A DNA stretch of 47,766 bases from Gammaproteobacteria bacterium. GTDB lineage: Bacteria; Pseudomonadota; Gammaproteobacteria; SZUA-229. Shown here piece by piece: positions 27,776 through 36,470 of the stretch. Position 1 is the first letter of the stretch, and each line of letters starts with the position of its first letter. The translations under genes and the position numbers were made by a program. The notes beneath the pieces were generated by a model. That model did not search any database and had not been told where the DNA came from. It was given only the letters and a program-made list of their open reading frames with translations. The stretch lies in the NCBI GenBank assembly GCA_015488295.1, contig WFOC01000101.1:1-47766 (forward strand), given 5' to 3'.

Positions 27776-29881
27776 GTGATACCTACAGCAATTAAAAAAT
27801 CATTTCAGTACGGCGATCTAACAGTAACGATGGAAACGAGCGAGATCGCTCGTCAGGCAACCGGTGCTGTGATGATTAGCATGGGCGACACCGTTGTTTT
27901 CGTTACTGCCGTCTGTTCGAAAGAAACGGAAGAAGGCAGAGATTTCTTCCCGATGACAGTTAATTACCAGGAGCGTACTTACGCTGCGGGTAAAATTCCC
28001 GGTGGTTTCTTCCGTCGAGAAGGTCGTCCAAGCGAAGCCGAGATCCTGACCTGTCGTTTGATCGACCGTCCGATTCGTCCGCTGTTTCCTAAAGGTTTCA
28101 CTAATGAATGCCAGATCGTGGCAACGGTCGTTTCTATAAGTTCTGACATCGATCCTGAAATTCCTGCCATCATCGGTGCTTCTGCGGCACTGTCGATTGC
28201 AGGTGTACCGTTCGCTGGCCCGCTGGGTGCCGCACGTGTTGGTTACAAAGATGGCGAATACATATTAAACCCGAACAAGGAAGCGCTGGAAACATCTGAG
28301 CTTGATCTGGTGGTTGCCGGTACTGAAAAAGCCGTGCTGATGGTTGAGTCTGAAGCAAAAATTCTTTCTGAAGAAGTCATGCTTGGTGCTGTGATGTTCG
28401 GTCACGAACAGATGCAGGCTGTGATTAAAGGCATTAATGAATTTGCTGCTGAGGTTGGCAATCCTAAATGGGATTACGAAGCACCGGCTGAAGATGAAGC
28501 ACTGGCTGCAAAAGTGGCTGAAGTCAGCACCGATGCGATTACCGAGGCATACCAGATTGCCGAGAAAATGGCGCGTCAGGATGCCGTAAAAGCCGCACGA
28601 CGCGCAGCGGTTGAAGCGCTGGCCAGCGAAGATGACGGTGACGAAGGCTGGTCAAAAGATCAGGTCAAAGCGGCCTTTGGCAAACTGGAAAAGAAAGTTG
28701 TTCGCTCGCGTTATATCGCTGGTGAAAAACGTATCGATGGCCGTAGCACGTCTGATGTTCGTGCCATCACTGTGCGCACTGGCGTACTGCCTCGCACGCA
28801 CGGTTCCGCACTGTTCACCCGTGGTGAAACACAGGCACTGGTGGTGACTACTTTAGGTACCGCACGCGACGCACAGATCATCGACGCGCTCGACGGTTCA
28901 TACCGCGAACCGTTTATGCTGCATTACAACTTCCCTCCATACTGTGTCGGTGAAACCGGCATGGTGGGTTCGCCAAAGCGTCGCGAGATCGGTCATGGCC
29001 GTCTGGCAAAACGTGGTGTTTTAGGCGTGATGCCTTCAGAAGAAGAATTTCCGTACACTATTCGCGTGGTTTCTGAAATTACAGAATCCAACGGTTCAAG
29101 TTCGATGGCTTCTGTCTGTGGTACCAGTCTGTCTCTGATGGATGCGGGCGTACCGATTAAAGCACCGGTTGCCGGTATTGCCATGGGTCTGATCAAAGAA
29201 GGCGATGACTTTGCTGTGCTGTCTGACATCCTTGGTGACGAAGATCATCTTGGTGACATGGACTTTAAAGTCGCCGGTTCTGCCGAGGGTATCTGTGCAT
29301 TGCAGATGGATATCAAGATCGACGGCATCACCAAAGAAATTATGGAGCAGGCGCTGGAGCAGGCCAAAGCTGGTCGTAACTTTATTCTGGGTGAAATGAA
29401 CAAGGTTATTTCTGAAACCAATACAGAAATGTCCGAGTACGCACCTCGCTACCTGAACATCAAGATTCACCCTGACAAGATTCGCGATGTCATCGGTAAA
29501 GGCGGCGCGGTTATTCGTGCGCTTACTGAAGAAACCGGTGCCACCATCGACATCGATGACGAAGGCAACATCAAGATTGCATCAAGTGACCTGGCGGCTG
29601 CAGAAGAAGCCAGAAAACGTATCGAGCAGATTACGTCTGATGCTGAAGTCGGTGTGGTCTACAACGGTACGGTAAAGAAGATTATGGACTTCGGTGCATT
29701 CGTTGAAATCCTGCCGGGCAAAGATGGTCTGGTGCACATTTCACAAATCTGTGAAGAGCGTGTCGAGAACGTCAGCGATAAATTGTCTGAAGGTGATGTG
29801 GTCAAAGTGAAAGTACTGGAAATTGATCGTCAGGGTCGTATTCGCCTGAGCATGAAGGAGTCAGAAGTGGCTGCTGCCTGA
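27776..29881 (+). CDS. pnp: Polyribonucleotide nucleotidyltransferase (PNPase)
   Basis: PNPase degrades RNA 3' to 5' using phosphate and is a core subunit of the RNA degradosome. The 701 residues show two RNase PH domains (about 10-220 and 310-545) joined by a helical linker, with the conserved [41 protein letters not shown] and [10 protein letters not shown]. They are followed by a KH domain with GKGG (about 570-575) and a C-terminal S1 domain ([33 protein letters not shown]). The start is GTG 27776, with AGGA about nine bases upstream. A strong terminator follows. Confidence 0.98.
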   Translation: MIPTAIKKSFQYGDLTVTMETSEIARQATGAVMISMGDTVVFVTAVCSKETEEGRDFFPMTVNYQERTYAAGKIPGGFFRREGRPSEAEILTCRLIDRPIRPLFPKGFTNECQIVATVVSISSDIDPEIPAIIGASAALSIAGVPFAGPLGAARVGYKDGEYILNPNKEALETSELDLVVAGTEKAVLMVESEAKILSEEVMLGAVMFGHEQMQAVIKGINEFAAEVGNPKWDYEAPAEDEALAAKVAEVSTDAITEAYQIAEKMARQDAVKAARRAAVEALASEDDGDEGWSKDQVKAAFGKLEKKVVRSRYIAGEKRIDGRSTSDVRAITVRTGVLPRTHGSALFTRGETQALVVTTLGTARDAQIIDALDGSYREPFMLHYNFPPYCVGETGMVGSPKRREIGHGRLAKRGVLGVMPSEEEFPYTIRVVSEITESNGSSSMASVCGTSLSLMDAGVPIKAPVAGIAMGLIKEGDDFAVLSDILGDEDHLGDMDFKVAGSAEGICALQMDIKIDGITKEIMEQALEQAKAGRNFILGEMNKVISETNTEMSEYAPRYLNIKIHPDKIRDVIGKGGAVIRALTEETGATIDIDDEGNIKIASSDLAAAEEARKRIEQITSDAEVGVVYNGTVKKIMDFGAFVEILPGKDGLVHISQICEERVENVSDKLSEGDVVKVKVLEIDRQGRIRLSMKESEVAAA

Positions 29882-29926
29882 TCACGCGATGTGAATGCAG
29901 ACACTAACGGTCTGCAAAAATCTGTT

Positions 29927-29954
29927 AAAAAAAGGAGCCTCGGCTCCTTTTTTT
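29927..29954 (+). terminator. Strong intrinsic terminator after pnp
   Basis: A run of seven A, the perfect GGAGCC/GGCTCC stem and seven T form a textbook Rho-independent terminator 46 bases after the pnp stop. The symmetric A and T tracts could let it work in both directions. Confidence 0.92.
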
Positions 29955-30048
29955 ATGGCCTTGAATTTGTCTATGAGATAACAGTTTTTCCCCGTGTTTT
30001 TATGCATAAAAGTTCATTGCCAGCGATTGGGAATTAGTTCCTGGATAG

Positions 30049-30076
30049 CTGACAATTTTATAAATTGAACTACAAT
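30049..30076 (+). promoter_or_regulatory. Promoter of the SPOR-type lipoprotein gene
   Basis: CTGACA (30049-30054) and TACAAT (30071-30076) are separated by 16 bases and differ from consensus by one base each. The predicted transcript begins near 30083, with a leader of about 25 nt before the GGGGGA ribosome site. Confidence 0.6.
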
Positions 30077-30107
30077 CTTTTAAAACCATAAGACCTTGGG
30101 GGAAAGC

Positions 30108-30680
30108 ATGGAACTAACAATAAAAACAATTCGCGGTATCACAGTAACTAATTTGATTATTCTCGGTTTGGCTGGATGTTCAAGTTCGCCTGCGCCATGG
30201 ACACAGGTAGAAGATTCCCCATGGGATGCAAAATACGCTGCTGAAGCGAAAAACGTTCCATCTGATTCAGTAGTAACTGATTCAAGTCTGAACGACCCGG
30301 TGTTACTGGCTGACCCTGAACCGGAACCTATTATTATGCAGGAGCCGGAGGCTGCACCAGCACCGGAAGTTATAGTGCCTGTCATCGTGAAAGATATGAC
30401 ACCTGAGCAGGAAATAATGGCAATGCCTGCGGATAGTTACGCGGTACAGGTTTATGCCAGTAAAACAGCGGCGAGCATTGAAAAATTCAAAGCCGATAAA
30501 GGCCTGGAAAATCTGCTGACAGTAAAAACGGATCGCTCAGGTTCCATCGTTTATGTGCTGGTTGATGTTCATCATGAGCGAGCTTCAGCGAAAGCCGCTG
30601 CTGCAGAGCTGGAAATCAAAACAGGGTCTAAGCCATGGGTTCGCTCCATTGCAGGGCTACAGAAAATCATTGCTGAGTAA
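30108..30680 (+). CDS. Lipoprotein with a C-terminal SPOR-like domain
   Basis: The 190-residue protein starts with a lipoprotein signal ending LAGC (lipid-carrying Cys24), so it should sit on the periplasmic side of the inner or outer membrane. Residues 25-110 are acidic and Pro-rich (EPEPIIMQEPEAAPAPE), a likely unstructured linker. The last 75 residues (YAVQVYASKTAASIEKFKADKGLENLLTVKT... VLVDVHHERASAKAAAAELE... WVRSIAGLQKII) have the beta-alpha-beta pattern of SPOR domains, which bind denuded peptidoglycan at septa. ATG 30108 is chosen for its GGGGGA site. It has its own promoter and terminator. The exact role is unknown; a cell-envelope or division accessory role is inferred. Confidence 0.75.
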   Translation: MELTIKTIRGITVTNLIILGLAGCSSSPAPWTQVEDSPWDAKYAAEAKNVPSDSVVTDSSLNDPVLLADPEPEPIIMQEPEAAPAPEVIVPVIVKDMTPEQEIMAMPADSYAVQVYASKTAASIEKFKADKGLENLLTVKTDRSGSIVYVLVDVHHERASAKAAAAELEIKTGSKPWVRSIAGLQKIIAE

Positions 30681-30693
30681 GGCAGTTGTTTTC

Positions 30694-30723
30694 AAAAAAA
30701 GGCCGGTTTTCCGGCCTTTTTTT
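30694..30723 (+). terminator. Perfect intrinsic terminator after the SPOR lipoprotein gene
   Basis: AAAAAAA-GGCCGG-TTTT-CCGGCC-TTTTTTT is fully symmetric, 13 bases after the stop. It isolates the lipoprotein gene from the TRAP transporter genes. Confidence 0.95.
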
Positions 30724-30789
30724 ATGCATGTCAAGAAAATATAATTGCTTTTGTGAGACAATCGTGTGCGCTAAATATGTACCAGAAAG

Positions 30790-30831
30790 GGGGACAGACC
30801 CTGCAACTAATTTAAGGTAGTATCTGTCCTG
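30790..30831. repeat. Degenerate GGGGACAGACC-type inverted repeat
   Basis: GGACAGA (30792-30798) pairs with TCTGTCC (30823-30829), with a T-run after the right arm. It resembles the GGGGACAGACC palindromes scattered in many gammaproteobacterial genomes. It lies about 30 bases before the TatT-like gene and may also act as a weak terminator. Confidence 0.5.
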
Positions 30832-30860
30832 TTTTTTAAGTCTCTTCAGGTTATAAGGAA

Positions 30861-31730
30861 TTGAAAGCAATAAAATTTCAGTTTTTGAAATCATTATTAT
30901 TTATCACTCTGGCATTGAGTTTGTCTGGCTGCGGCCATCTTGTCTCCAACGCAAAACAGGAATTTGCAGAAGATCTTTCCGCCACCATTCTATCGTTTGA
31001 TGATCCGGAGACGATAAAAAAAGGTGTGCCGGCCTATCTGATATTGCTCAGCAGTATGATCAGGGGTGAGCCGGAAAATGCTGACCTGCTGGAGTCTGGT
31101 GCGAAATTATATGGCGCTTATGCATCCGGTTTTACCGATAGTGCAGAAAGTAAAAAAGCGCTGGCTAACCGTGCGTTTGATTATGCCAGTCGCGCCATGT
31201 GCATTCGCAATCAACAATTTTGTGATGTAAAAAAACTTTCGTATTTTGAATTTGAAAAACTGCTGGCTACGGTTGATAAACAGCAGGCGGAACATTTGTT
31301 TGTTTTTGTCAGCAGCTGGGCGGGCGTTATCGAAGCCAACAGTTCGGACTGGAATGCGGTGGCGGAATTGCCAAAGGTGAAAGCTGGTATCCAGCGCGTA
31401 CTTGATATTGATGAAACTGTTAACAATGGTAACGCACATCTTTATATGGCGGTTATGGAGTCTTTATTACCGCCGACACTTGGCGGTAAACCTGCGTTAG
31501 CAAAAGAACACTTTGATCGAGCTATTGAAATTTCCCGCGGGCATAATTTGATGGCAAAAGTTCTGTATGCAGAAAAATATGCTCGCATGTTGTTTGATAA
31601 AAAACTGCATGATGAATTACTGCAGCAGGTGATCGATGCTGATGTCGGGCCAGAAGACCAGATACTGGTTAATACTCTGGCAAAACAGAGAGCGGCTGAA
31701 TTGTTGTTAGAGGCCGATGATTACTTTTAA
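30861..31730 (+). CDS. TRAP transporter TatT-component lipoprotein
   Basis: The protein (289 residues from TTG 30861) has a lipoprotein signal ending LSGC (Cys24), followed by an all-helical sequence. That sequence has a TatT-like pattern: FAEDLSATILSFDDPETIKKGVPAYLILLSSMIRGEPEN, LYGAYASGF, RAFDYASRAMC and GNAHLYMAVMESLLPPTLGGKPALAKEHFDRAIEISRG. TatT proteins are periplasmic TPR-like lipoproteins that associate with a TRAP solute-binding protein, known from Treponema. The gene for the binding protein follows immediately, which supports the call. The start is uncertain: AAGGA is only one base before the TTG, while an ATA at 30870 would have better spacing. The substrate is not predictable. Confidence 0.82.
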   Translation: MKAIKFQFLKSLLFITLALSLSGCGHLVSNAKQEFAEDLSATILSFDDPETIKKGVPAYLILLSSMIRGEPENADLLESGAKLYGAYASGFTDSAESKKALANRAFDYASRAMCIRNQQFCDVKKLSYFEFEKLLATVDKQQAEHLFVFVSSWAGVIEANSSDWNAVAELPKVKAGIQRVLDIDETVNNGNAHLYMAVMESLLPPTLGGKPALAKEHFDRAIEISRGHNLMAKVLYAEKYARMLFDKKLHDELLQQVIDADVGPEDQILVNTLAKQRAAELLLEADDYF

Positions 31731-31747
31731 TGCGAACCTTGTTCGCA
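31731..31747. repeat. 7-bp hairpin directly after the TatT-like gene
   Basis: TGCGAAC/GTTCGCA with a CTT loop starts at the first base after the TAA stop. It is followed by GAATAATGAATAATGAAAAAT, in which the last ATG is the dctP start. This repeats the layout found after nuoI at 14119. Confidence 0.7.
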
Positions 31748-31762
31748 AGTGAATAATGAATA

Positions 31763-32773
31763 ATGAAAAATATCGTTAAAAAAACAGTTCTGTTATTAGT
31801 CATATCTTTAGCCGGTTTTAGTTCGCCGGCGCTGTTTGCTAAAACAATCAAGATCGCAACACTTTCACCGGAAGGCACATTCTGGATGAAACAGATGCGT
31901 ATTGGTGCAAAAGAAATCAAGAAGAAAACCCAGGGGCGGGTAAAGTTTAAATTTTACCCGGGCGGGGTTATGGGTAATGATGAAAATGTCTTGCGCAAAA
32001 TACGCGTCGGTCAATTACATGGTGGCGCAATAACTCTGGGCGTTATTTCAAAATTTGTACCGGATGCAACGATTTATGAATTGCCATATCTTTTTTCCAG
32101 TCTTGATGATGCCGCTGAAATAAGAAAAACAACGGATCCGATGTTGAGTAAAGCTATTGAGCAGGGTGGTTTTGTTAACTTTGGTTTTGCCCAGGGTGGT
32201 TTTACCTATCTGATGTCAAAAGAGCCGATTCGTAGCCTGGATGATTTGCGGCATCGAAAGTCCTGGATTCCCGAAAAAAATGATGTCGGCCTGTCTGTCT
32301 ATCGTTATATCGGGGTGACACCAATCTCATTGCCGCTGTCTGATGTTTTAACCGGTTTGCAGACCGGGTTGATCAACACTGTTACCACGTCACCGATTGG
32401 TGCGCTGGCCTTGCAGTGGCATACACATATTGAATACATAACAGATCAGCCGTTAAATTATTTAACAGCGATGCTGGTTATTGACAAAAAAGTTTTTGAT
32501 AAGTTAAGTGAGACTGATCAGGAAATTGTTCGTGAAGCAATGAGTGATGTTTATAGAAAAATTGATGCACAGAATAAAATTGATAATATTGCCGCACGTA
32601 AGGCTTTAATTAACCAGGGTGTGAAATTTGTTACCTTGAGCGAAGAAGAAAAAGCAGAGTGGGAAAAAATTGATAACTTTGTTATTGATGAAATGCTCGA
32701 TAAATATAAATATAACAAAGCACTTTATGAAGCGGTGACAGTGCATAAACATGATGCACCAAAATTTCATTAA
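31763..32773 (+). CDS. dctP: TRAP transporter solute-binding protein, DctP family
   Basis: This periplasmic protein captures the substrate for a TRAP transporter. It has 336 residues with a signal peptide ending ALFA (cleavage about residue 26) and then the DctP fold: IKIATLSPEGTFWMKQMRIGAKEIKKKTQGRVKFKFYPGGVMGNDENVLRKIRVGQLHGG, the selectivity-helix region with LRHRKSWIPEK, and a C-terminal LSEEEKAEWEK helix. The substrate cannot be read from sequence; the usual carboxylate-binding Arg occurs near IRSLDDLRHRK, but the ligand may not be a simple C4 acid. No Shine-Dalgarno is visible before ATG 31763, which is embedded in AATGAAT-like heptamers. Confidence 0.9.
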   Translation: MKNIVKKTVLLLVISLAGFSSPALFAKTIKIATLSPEGTFWMKQMRIGAKEIKKKTQGRVKFKFYPGGVMGNDENVLRKIRVGQLHGGAITLGVISKFVPDATIYELPYLFSSLDDAAEIRKTTDPMLSKAIEQGGFVNFGFAQGGFTYLMSKEPIRSLDDLRHRKSWIPEKNDVGLSVYRYIGVTPISLPLSDVLTGLQTGLINTVTTSPIGALALQWHTHIEYITDQPLNYLTAMLVIDKKVFDKLSETDQEIVREAMSDVYRKIDAQNKIDNIAARKALINQGVKFVTLSEEEKAEWEKIDNFVIDEMLDKYKYNKALYEAVTVHKHDAPKFH

Positions 32774-32832
32774 GCGTCTTGCCGGTATAACGGCTTTCAG
32801 TGCCGGGTGAGTCAGATTGCCGTACTTTCACC

Positions 32833-33333
32833 ATGAGCATTCGAGATAATAAATTTATAAGGATAGTCAACCGGCTGGAGGATAGTCTTCTCGTCATCAT
32901 ACTGTCCAGTATGATTATCTTTGCGGTATACCAGATCGTTGCAAGAAACCTGTTCGGCGAAGGAGTTGTGTGGATTGACCCCTTGCTAAGAACCTTGGTG
33001 TTATGGGTTGGCCTCTCTGGTGCGGTGGTTGCCACTCGCAGCGATAATCATATCCGTATCGACATCTTCGCAAAATATTTTCCACCGCATCTGTTGAAAT
33101 ATGTGCAGCGTACCGCTTATTTCTTCACCCTGTGTGTTTGCTTGATCATCGCCTGGCATGCGGCGCGTTTTGTTTATAGTGAATATGAATATGGCACCAT
33201 CGCTTTTTCCGGTATTCCGGCATGGATAACTGCTTTGATTATTCCTGTTAGTTTTTCACTGATTGCCATTCGTTACCTGCTGTTGTTTATTTCACCTTAT
33301 GAAAGACAGGTAACGCCTGCAACAAAAAACTAG
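32833..33333 (+). CDS. dctQ: TRAP transporter small permease subunit, DctQ family
   Basis: DctQ is the four-helix membrane subunit that stabilises the large permease. The 166 residues contain four hydrophobic segments (about 18-40, 50-70, 88-108 and 128-150) and the family motif EDSLLVIILSSMIIFAVYQIVARNLFG...VVWIDPLLRTLVLWVGLSGAVVATRSDNHIRIDI. An in-frame GTG at 32800 would add 11 residues; ATG 32833 is preferred because DctQ proteins normally start shortly before the first helix, but neither has a good ribosome site. dctM begins two bases after its stop. Confidence 0.92.
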   Translation: MSIRDNKFIRIVNRLEDSLLVIILSSMIIFAVYQIVARNLFGEGVVWIDPLLRTLVLWVGLSGAVVATRSDNHIRIDIFAKYFPPHLLKYVQRTAYFFTLCVCLIIAWHAARFVYSEYEYGTIAFSGIPAWITALIIPVSFSLIAIRYLLLFISPYERQVTPATKN

Positions 33334-33335
33334 TT

Positions 33336-34619
33336 ATGCTTACCGCGCTAATACTTACCCTGCTGGTTATTTTGGGCGCGCCATTGTTCGCTATTATTGC
33401 CACCAGTGCGCTTGTCGGTTTCAATAGTGAGGACATTGACCTGTCTGTTGTTGCCATTGAAATCTACCGTATTGTTGATACTCCGGTGCTGCTTGCCATC
33501 CCGCTGTTTACTTTTGCCGGTTATGTGCTGGGTGAAAGCAAGGCTTCTGAGCGGCTGGTGCGGCTGACTGATGCACTGCTCGGCTGGATGCCTGGTGGTC
33601 TTGCTGTGGTCTCTTTGTTTGCCTGTGCGTTCTTTACCGCGCTCACCGGTGCCTCGGGTGCGACTATCATCGCGCTTGGTGCCATCCTGTATCCTGCAAT
33701 GAAACAGGCCGGTTATTCGGAACGTTTCAACCTCGGTTTGATTACCTCATCGGGCAGCCTGGGCCTGTTGTTTCCACCGTCGATAGCGTTAATCCTTTAC
33801 GGTGTTATCGCACAGCAGATGGATCTGGAGCAATCTGTTGCCATTGATGATCTTTTTGTTGCCGGCCTGCTGCCCGGCATGCTGATGCTGGCATTGTTGA
33901 TTGCATGGAGCATGTATAAATCTGTCGGCGACAAGATACCGACGACAGATTTTGATGCAAAAAAATTGTTCAGCGCATTGCGTGAGTCAATCTGGGAGAT
34001 ACCGCTGCCGGTTATTTTAATTGGCGGCATTTACAGCGGTTATTTTGCTGTTTCCGAAGCTGCTGCAGTGGCTGTTATGTACGTGCTCGTTGTTGATGTT
34101 CTGATTCTGCGTGAGATAAAAATCAAACAACTGCCGACCATCATGCGTGATTCGATGGTGCTGGTGGGGGGCGTGTTGATCATACTGGCGGTATCACTGG
34201 CATCAACCAATTATCTGATCGATGCGGAAATTCCATCAAAGCTGTTTGATTTTATCCGTGAGCACATCGACAGCAAGCTGACCTTCCTGATCCTGCTGAA
34301 TATCTTCTTGTTGCTGCTTGGCATGATGCTCGACGTGTTTTCAGCACTGGTCATTATCGTGCCGCTCACGCTTCCCATTGCCGTTGGTTACGGTATTCAC
34401 CCGATACATTTTGGTATCATCTTTTTAGCGAATATGCAGATCGGGTATTTTACGCCACCCGTTGGTATGAACTTGTTTATCGCCAGTTATCGCTTTAACA
34501 AGCCGATTACCGAACTGTATTATGCGACCATTCCGTTTATGTTGATTTTGTTTGTGGCGGTGCTGATTATTACTTACTGGCCGGCACTGACCATGAGTTT
34601 GATTGATATTCATCATTGA
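33336..34619 (+). CDS. dctM: TRAP transporter large permease subunit, DctM family
   Basis: DctM is the transport subunit that moves substrate with sodium or proton symport. The 427 residues form about 12 hydrophobic helices. Typical motifs are IPLFTFAGYVLGESKASERLVRLTDALLGWMPGGLAVVSLFACAFFTALTGASGATIIALGAI, GLITSSGSLGLLFPPSIALILYGVIAQQ, ANMQIGYFTPPVGMNLFIASYRF and the final ITYWPALTMSL. It is co-transcribed with dctP and dctQ and, with the TatT-like lipoprotein, makes a four-gene TRAP locus. Confidence 0.96.
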   Translation: MLTALILTLLVILGAPLFAIIATSALVGFNSEDIDLSVVAIEIYRIVDTPVLLAIPLFTFAGYVLGESKASERLVRLTDALLGWMPGGLAVVSLFACAFFTALTGASGATIIALGAILYPAMKQAGYSERFNLGLITSSGSLGLLFPPSIALILYGVIAQQMDLEQSVAIDDLFVAGLLPGMLMLALLIAWSMYKSVGDKIPTTDFDAKKLFSALRESIWEIPLPVILIGGIYSGYFAVSEAAAVAVMYVLVVDVLILREIKIKQLPTIMRDSMVLVGGVLIILAVSLASTNYLIDAEIPSKLFDFIREHIDSKLTFLILLNIFLLLLGMMLDVFSALVIIVPLTLPIAVGYGIHPIHFGIIFLANMQIGYFTPPVGMNLFIASYRFNKPITELYYATIPFMLILFVAVLIITYWPALTMSLIDIHH

Positions 34620-34717
34620 CGATAATTGAGCCACTGGAAAAAAACCGGTGCGCTATACTTACATACTGACAAGAAGGGTGAAGCGCTAAAGCCTTTTGGA
34701 AAAACAGGGTGGTTCTT

Positions 34718-35005
34718 ATGTATAAAATAATGCTTGTTCCTGTGCTGACAGTTTTGTTTCAGACAACACTTTATGCTGAGCAGCAGGAGCAACGTCGCGC
34801 AGATTCAGCCAAAAAAGATTCTGAAATTATAGTGCCAGTTGTTGGCAGTCAGTATAATCTGGATGGCATGCAAACCCATGATGGTCAGTACAGAAGCTCG
34901 TACAGCACGAAGTCTGTTGAAAATCGGGAACACACTTCCAGGCCGCCTGATTCTTATGGTGTGCAGCCGGTGGTGCCACTGGTTATTATCAGGGACGATC
35001 AGTGA
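34718..35005 (+). CDS. Small secreted protein of unknown function
   Basis: I do not recognise this 95-residue protein. It begins with a short signal peptide (MYKIMLVPVLTVLFQTTLYAE), so the mature protein of about 75 residues should be periplasmic or outside the cell. The mature part is polar, rich in Gln, Arg, Ser and Asp, without cysteines or obvious repeats, and ends in a hydrophobic VQPVVPLVIIRDDQ. ATG 34718 is chosen for the AGGGTGG about six bases upstream; an in-frame GTG at 34709 lies inside that site. A TATACT box near 34651 suggests its own promoter. Coding confidence rests on the signal peptide and ribosome site. Confidence 0.6.
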   Translation: MYKIMLVPVLTVLFQTTLYAEQQEQRRADSAKKDSEIIVPVVGSQYNLDGMQTHDGQYRSSYSTKSVENREHTSRPPDSYGVQPVVPLVIIRDDQ

Positions 35006-35080
35006 AGTCGGTACAGGCAGTGATGCTTTTCCCCGATTATATTTTTGACCGGGATGCCGGATAAATATACTTTATAAATT

Positions 35081-35093
35081 TCAGGTTTCCTGA
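35081..35093. terminator. Small hairpin between convergent genes
   Basis: TTCAGG/CCTGAA with a TTT loop lies between the secreted-protein gene (plus strand) and the HAD gene (minus strand). It lacks a T-run and is at best a weak bidirectional terminator. Confidence 0.3.
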
Positions 35094-35107
35094 ATATACT
35101 GCATGAT

Positions 35108-35884
35108 TTACATATTTGATTGCCACCACTCGGGCAGGCTGGCGATTGAATCGAGAACGGCATCCGGTGTGATGCCTGATTCAAGATCAGACCTGGAAAA
35201 TTTTCCAGTGCGAACCAGGATGGCTTTTAAACCCGCCTGCTGTGATGCTTCGATATCGCTACGAATATCATCACCGATCATTACTGCGTTTTCTTTTTCT
35301 CCAAGCAGGGAAAGTCCTGCCTGAAAAAATTCTGTTGCTGGCTTGCCGGTGACAACAGCCTCGACATCGCTTGCATATTCAAAAGCTTTTATCATCGGGC
35401 CGACATCCAGCTGTAAACCGGCTGCTGTTTTCCAGTAACGTGTCATGCCTAGTGCGACAAGTTTTGTCTGTGGATTGTTGATCAGGCATCGAAAAACTTT
35501 ATTCATTATTGCAAATGTCCAATGCTCGCCCAGGTCGCCGACGACGACAGCAGCAATGCTTTTTTCTTCGTTGTCAATTAAGTTAAAGTCCGTAAATTCT
35601 TTTCTGGTTGACTCAGGAACAAACAGCGCGATGTCGTTTATATTGTTTTTCTGTAGCCATTTTTTTGCTGCAACAGGCGGGGTAAGAAAACTTTCTTCCT
35701 GGGATTCAATGCCAAAACCGGCAAGTTTTGTGACCAGCCCGGCACGTGATTTTGAAGTGGTGTTGGTCAGGAACAGGTGGGGAATGTGGTTTTTATTAAA
35801 CCAGTCAATAACATCAGCAGCGCCATCAATGACTCTGTCGCTTTCATATAAAACCCCGTCAAGATCGAAAAGTATGGCTGACAT
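35108..35884 (-). CDS. HAD-IIA family hydrolase (phosphatase)
   Basis: The 258 residues form a HAD phosphatase with the nucleophile motif LFDLDGVLY (Asp7 and Asp9), motif II FLTNTTSKS, a C2-type cap (about 75-175) and the C-terminal motifs VVTGKPATEFF and MIGDDIRSDIEASQQAGLKAILVRTGKF. The arrangement is that of the HAD-IIA group related to LHPP/HDHD2 phosphatases and NagD. The real substrate is unknown. The start ATG at 35884 has GGAG about six bases upstream. It stands alone, with a 130-base gap to the DUF167 gene upstream. Confidence 0.9.
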   Translation of the reverse strand: MSAILFDLDGVLYESDRVIDGAADVIDWFNKNHIPHLFLTNTTSKSRAGLVTKLAGFGIESQEESFLTPPVAAKKWLQKNNINDIALFVPESTRKEFTDFNLIDNEEKSIAAVVVGDLGEHWTFAIMNKVFRCLINNPQTKLVALGMTRYWKTAAGLQLDVGPMIKAFEYASDVEAVVTGKPATEFFQAGLSLLGEKENAVMIGDDIRSDIEASQQAGLKAILVRTGKFSRSDLESGITPDAVLDSIASLPEWWQSNM

Positions 35885-36016
35885 AATTTCTCCTGTGACA
35901 AAATTATTGTACTGCCGGGCAGGAATAAAGGCAATGTGGTTTTATAAAAAGCGGTTTATGAAGGTTGTTTAAGTCGTTAAATTTAAAGAGATTAGGCTTT
36001 GCTTTAAATGTTGAGG

Positions 36017-36286
36017 TTATTGTTTACAAAGTGCGGTTAACTTTTTATTAATGGCTGCGTCATCGCTGCTGTTGATCTCGATGATTTTGTGGCAGGAGGT
36101 TGAGCCGTTTGTGATGCTGACAGAACCTTTGGCCAGGGCAAGACTTTTTTCCAGAGTTTTGATGACGGCTTTATTGGCCTTGCCTTTTTCCGGTGGTGCT
36201 TTTACTTTTATCCTGAGTGCGTCTTCAAGCCAGCCGGCGATGCAGTCTTTCGAGGATGACGGAATGACTTTTATTTTTAGTTTCAT
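36017..36286 (-). CDS. DUF167 (YggU-like) protein
   Basis: The 89 residues match the DUF167/YggU family of small alpha-beta proteins: LKIKVIPSSSKDCIAGWLEDALRIKVKAPPEKGKANKAVIKTLEKSL, with the conserved PPxxGKAN motif, then VSITNGSTSCHKIIEI. The molecular function is not established. In many Proteobacteria it is next to yggT and yggS; here it is alone, downstream of a 307-base repeat-rich spacer. The final Cys-Lys-Gln tail is unremarkable. Confidence 0.9.
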   Translation of the reverse strand: MKLKIKVIPSSSKDCIAGWLEDALRIKVKAPPEKGKANKAVIKTLEKSLALAKGSVSITNGSTSCHKIIEINSSDDAAINKKLTALCKQ

Positions 36287-36368
36287 TTTATGTCGGATGT
36301 TGAGTCAAAACGGAAGCAAAGAATTTACTCTCGCAGAGGCGCAGAGCTCGCAAAGAAAAAACATATTG

Positions 36369-36470
36369 TCCACAGATGAACGCAGATGAACACAGATGTT
36401 TTTAGCTTTCGCCTACGGCGAAGCTAATAAGAAATGGTTTTATCCGTGTTCATCTGCGTTTATCTGTGGA
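36369..36470. repeat. Middle inverted repeat (CACAGATGAACGCAGATGAAC family)
   Basis: The arms 36369-36397 and 36442-36470 are 29 bases long with two G-U wobbles and no mismatch. Each arm is built from three ten-base units of the type CAGATGAACR. This is a second copy of the repeat found after nuoN (20356-20495). Confidence 0.92.
36402..36427. repeat. Innermost hairpin (TTCGCC-TAC-GGCGAA)
   Basis: TTAGCTTTCGCC (36402-36413) pairs with GGCGAAGCTAA (36417-36427) with one bulged base and a three-base loop. It occupies the centre of the middle repeat. Confidence 0.85.

Noticed and set aside
35445-35972. 175-codon plus-strand frame opposite the HAD gene
   Set aside because: The minus strand encodes all HAD motifs, while this frame has no motifs and no ribosome site.
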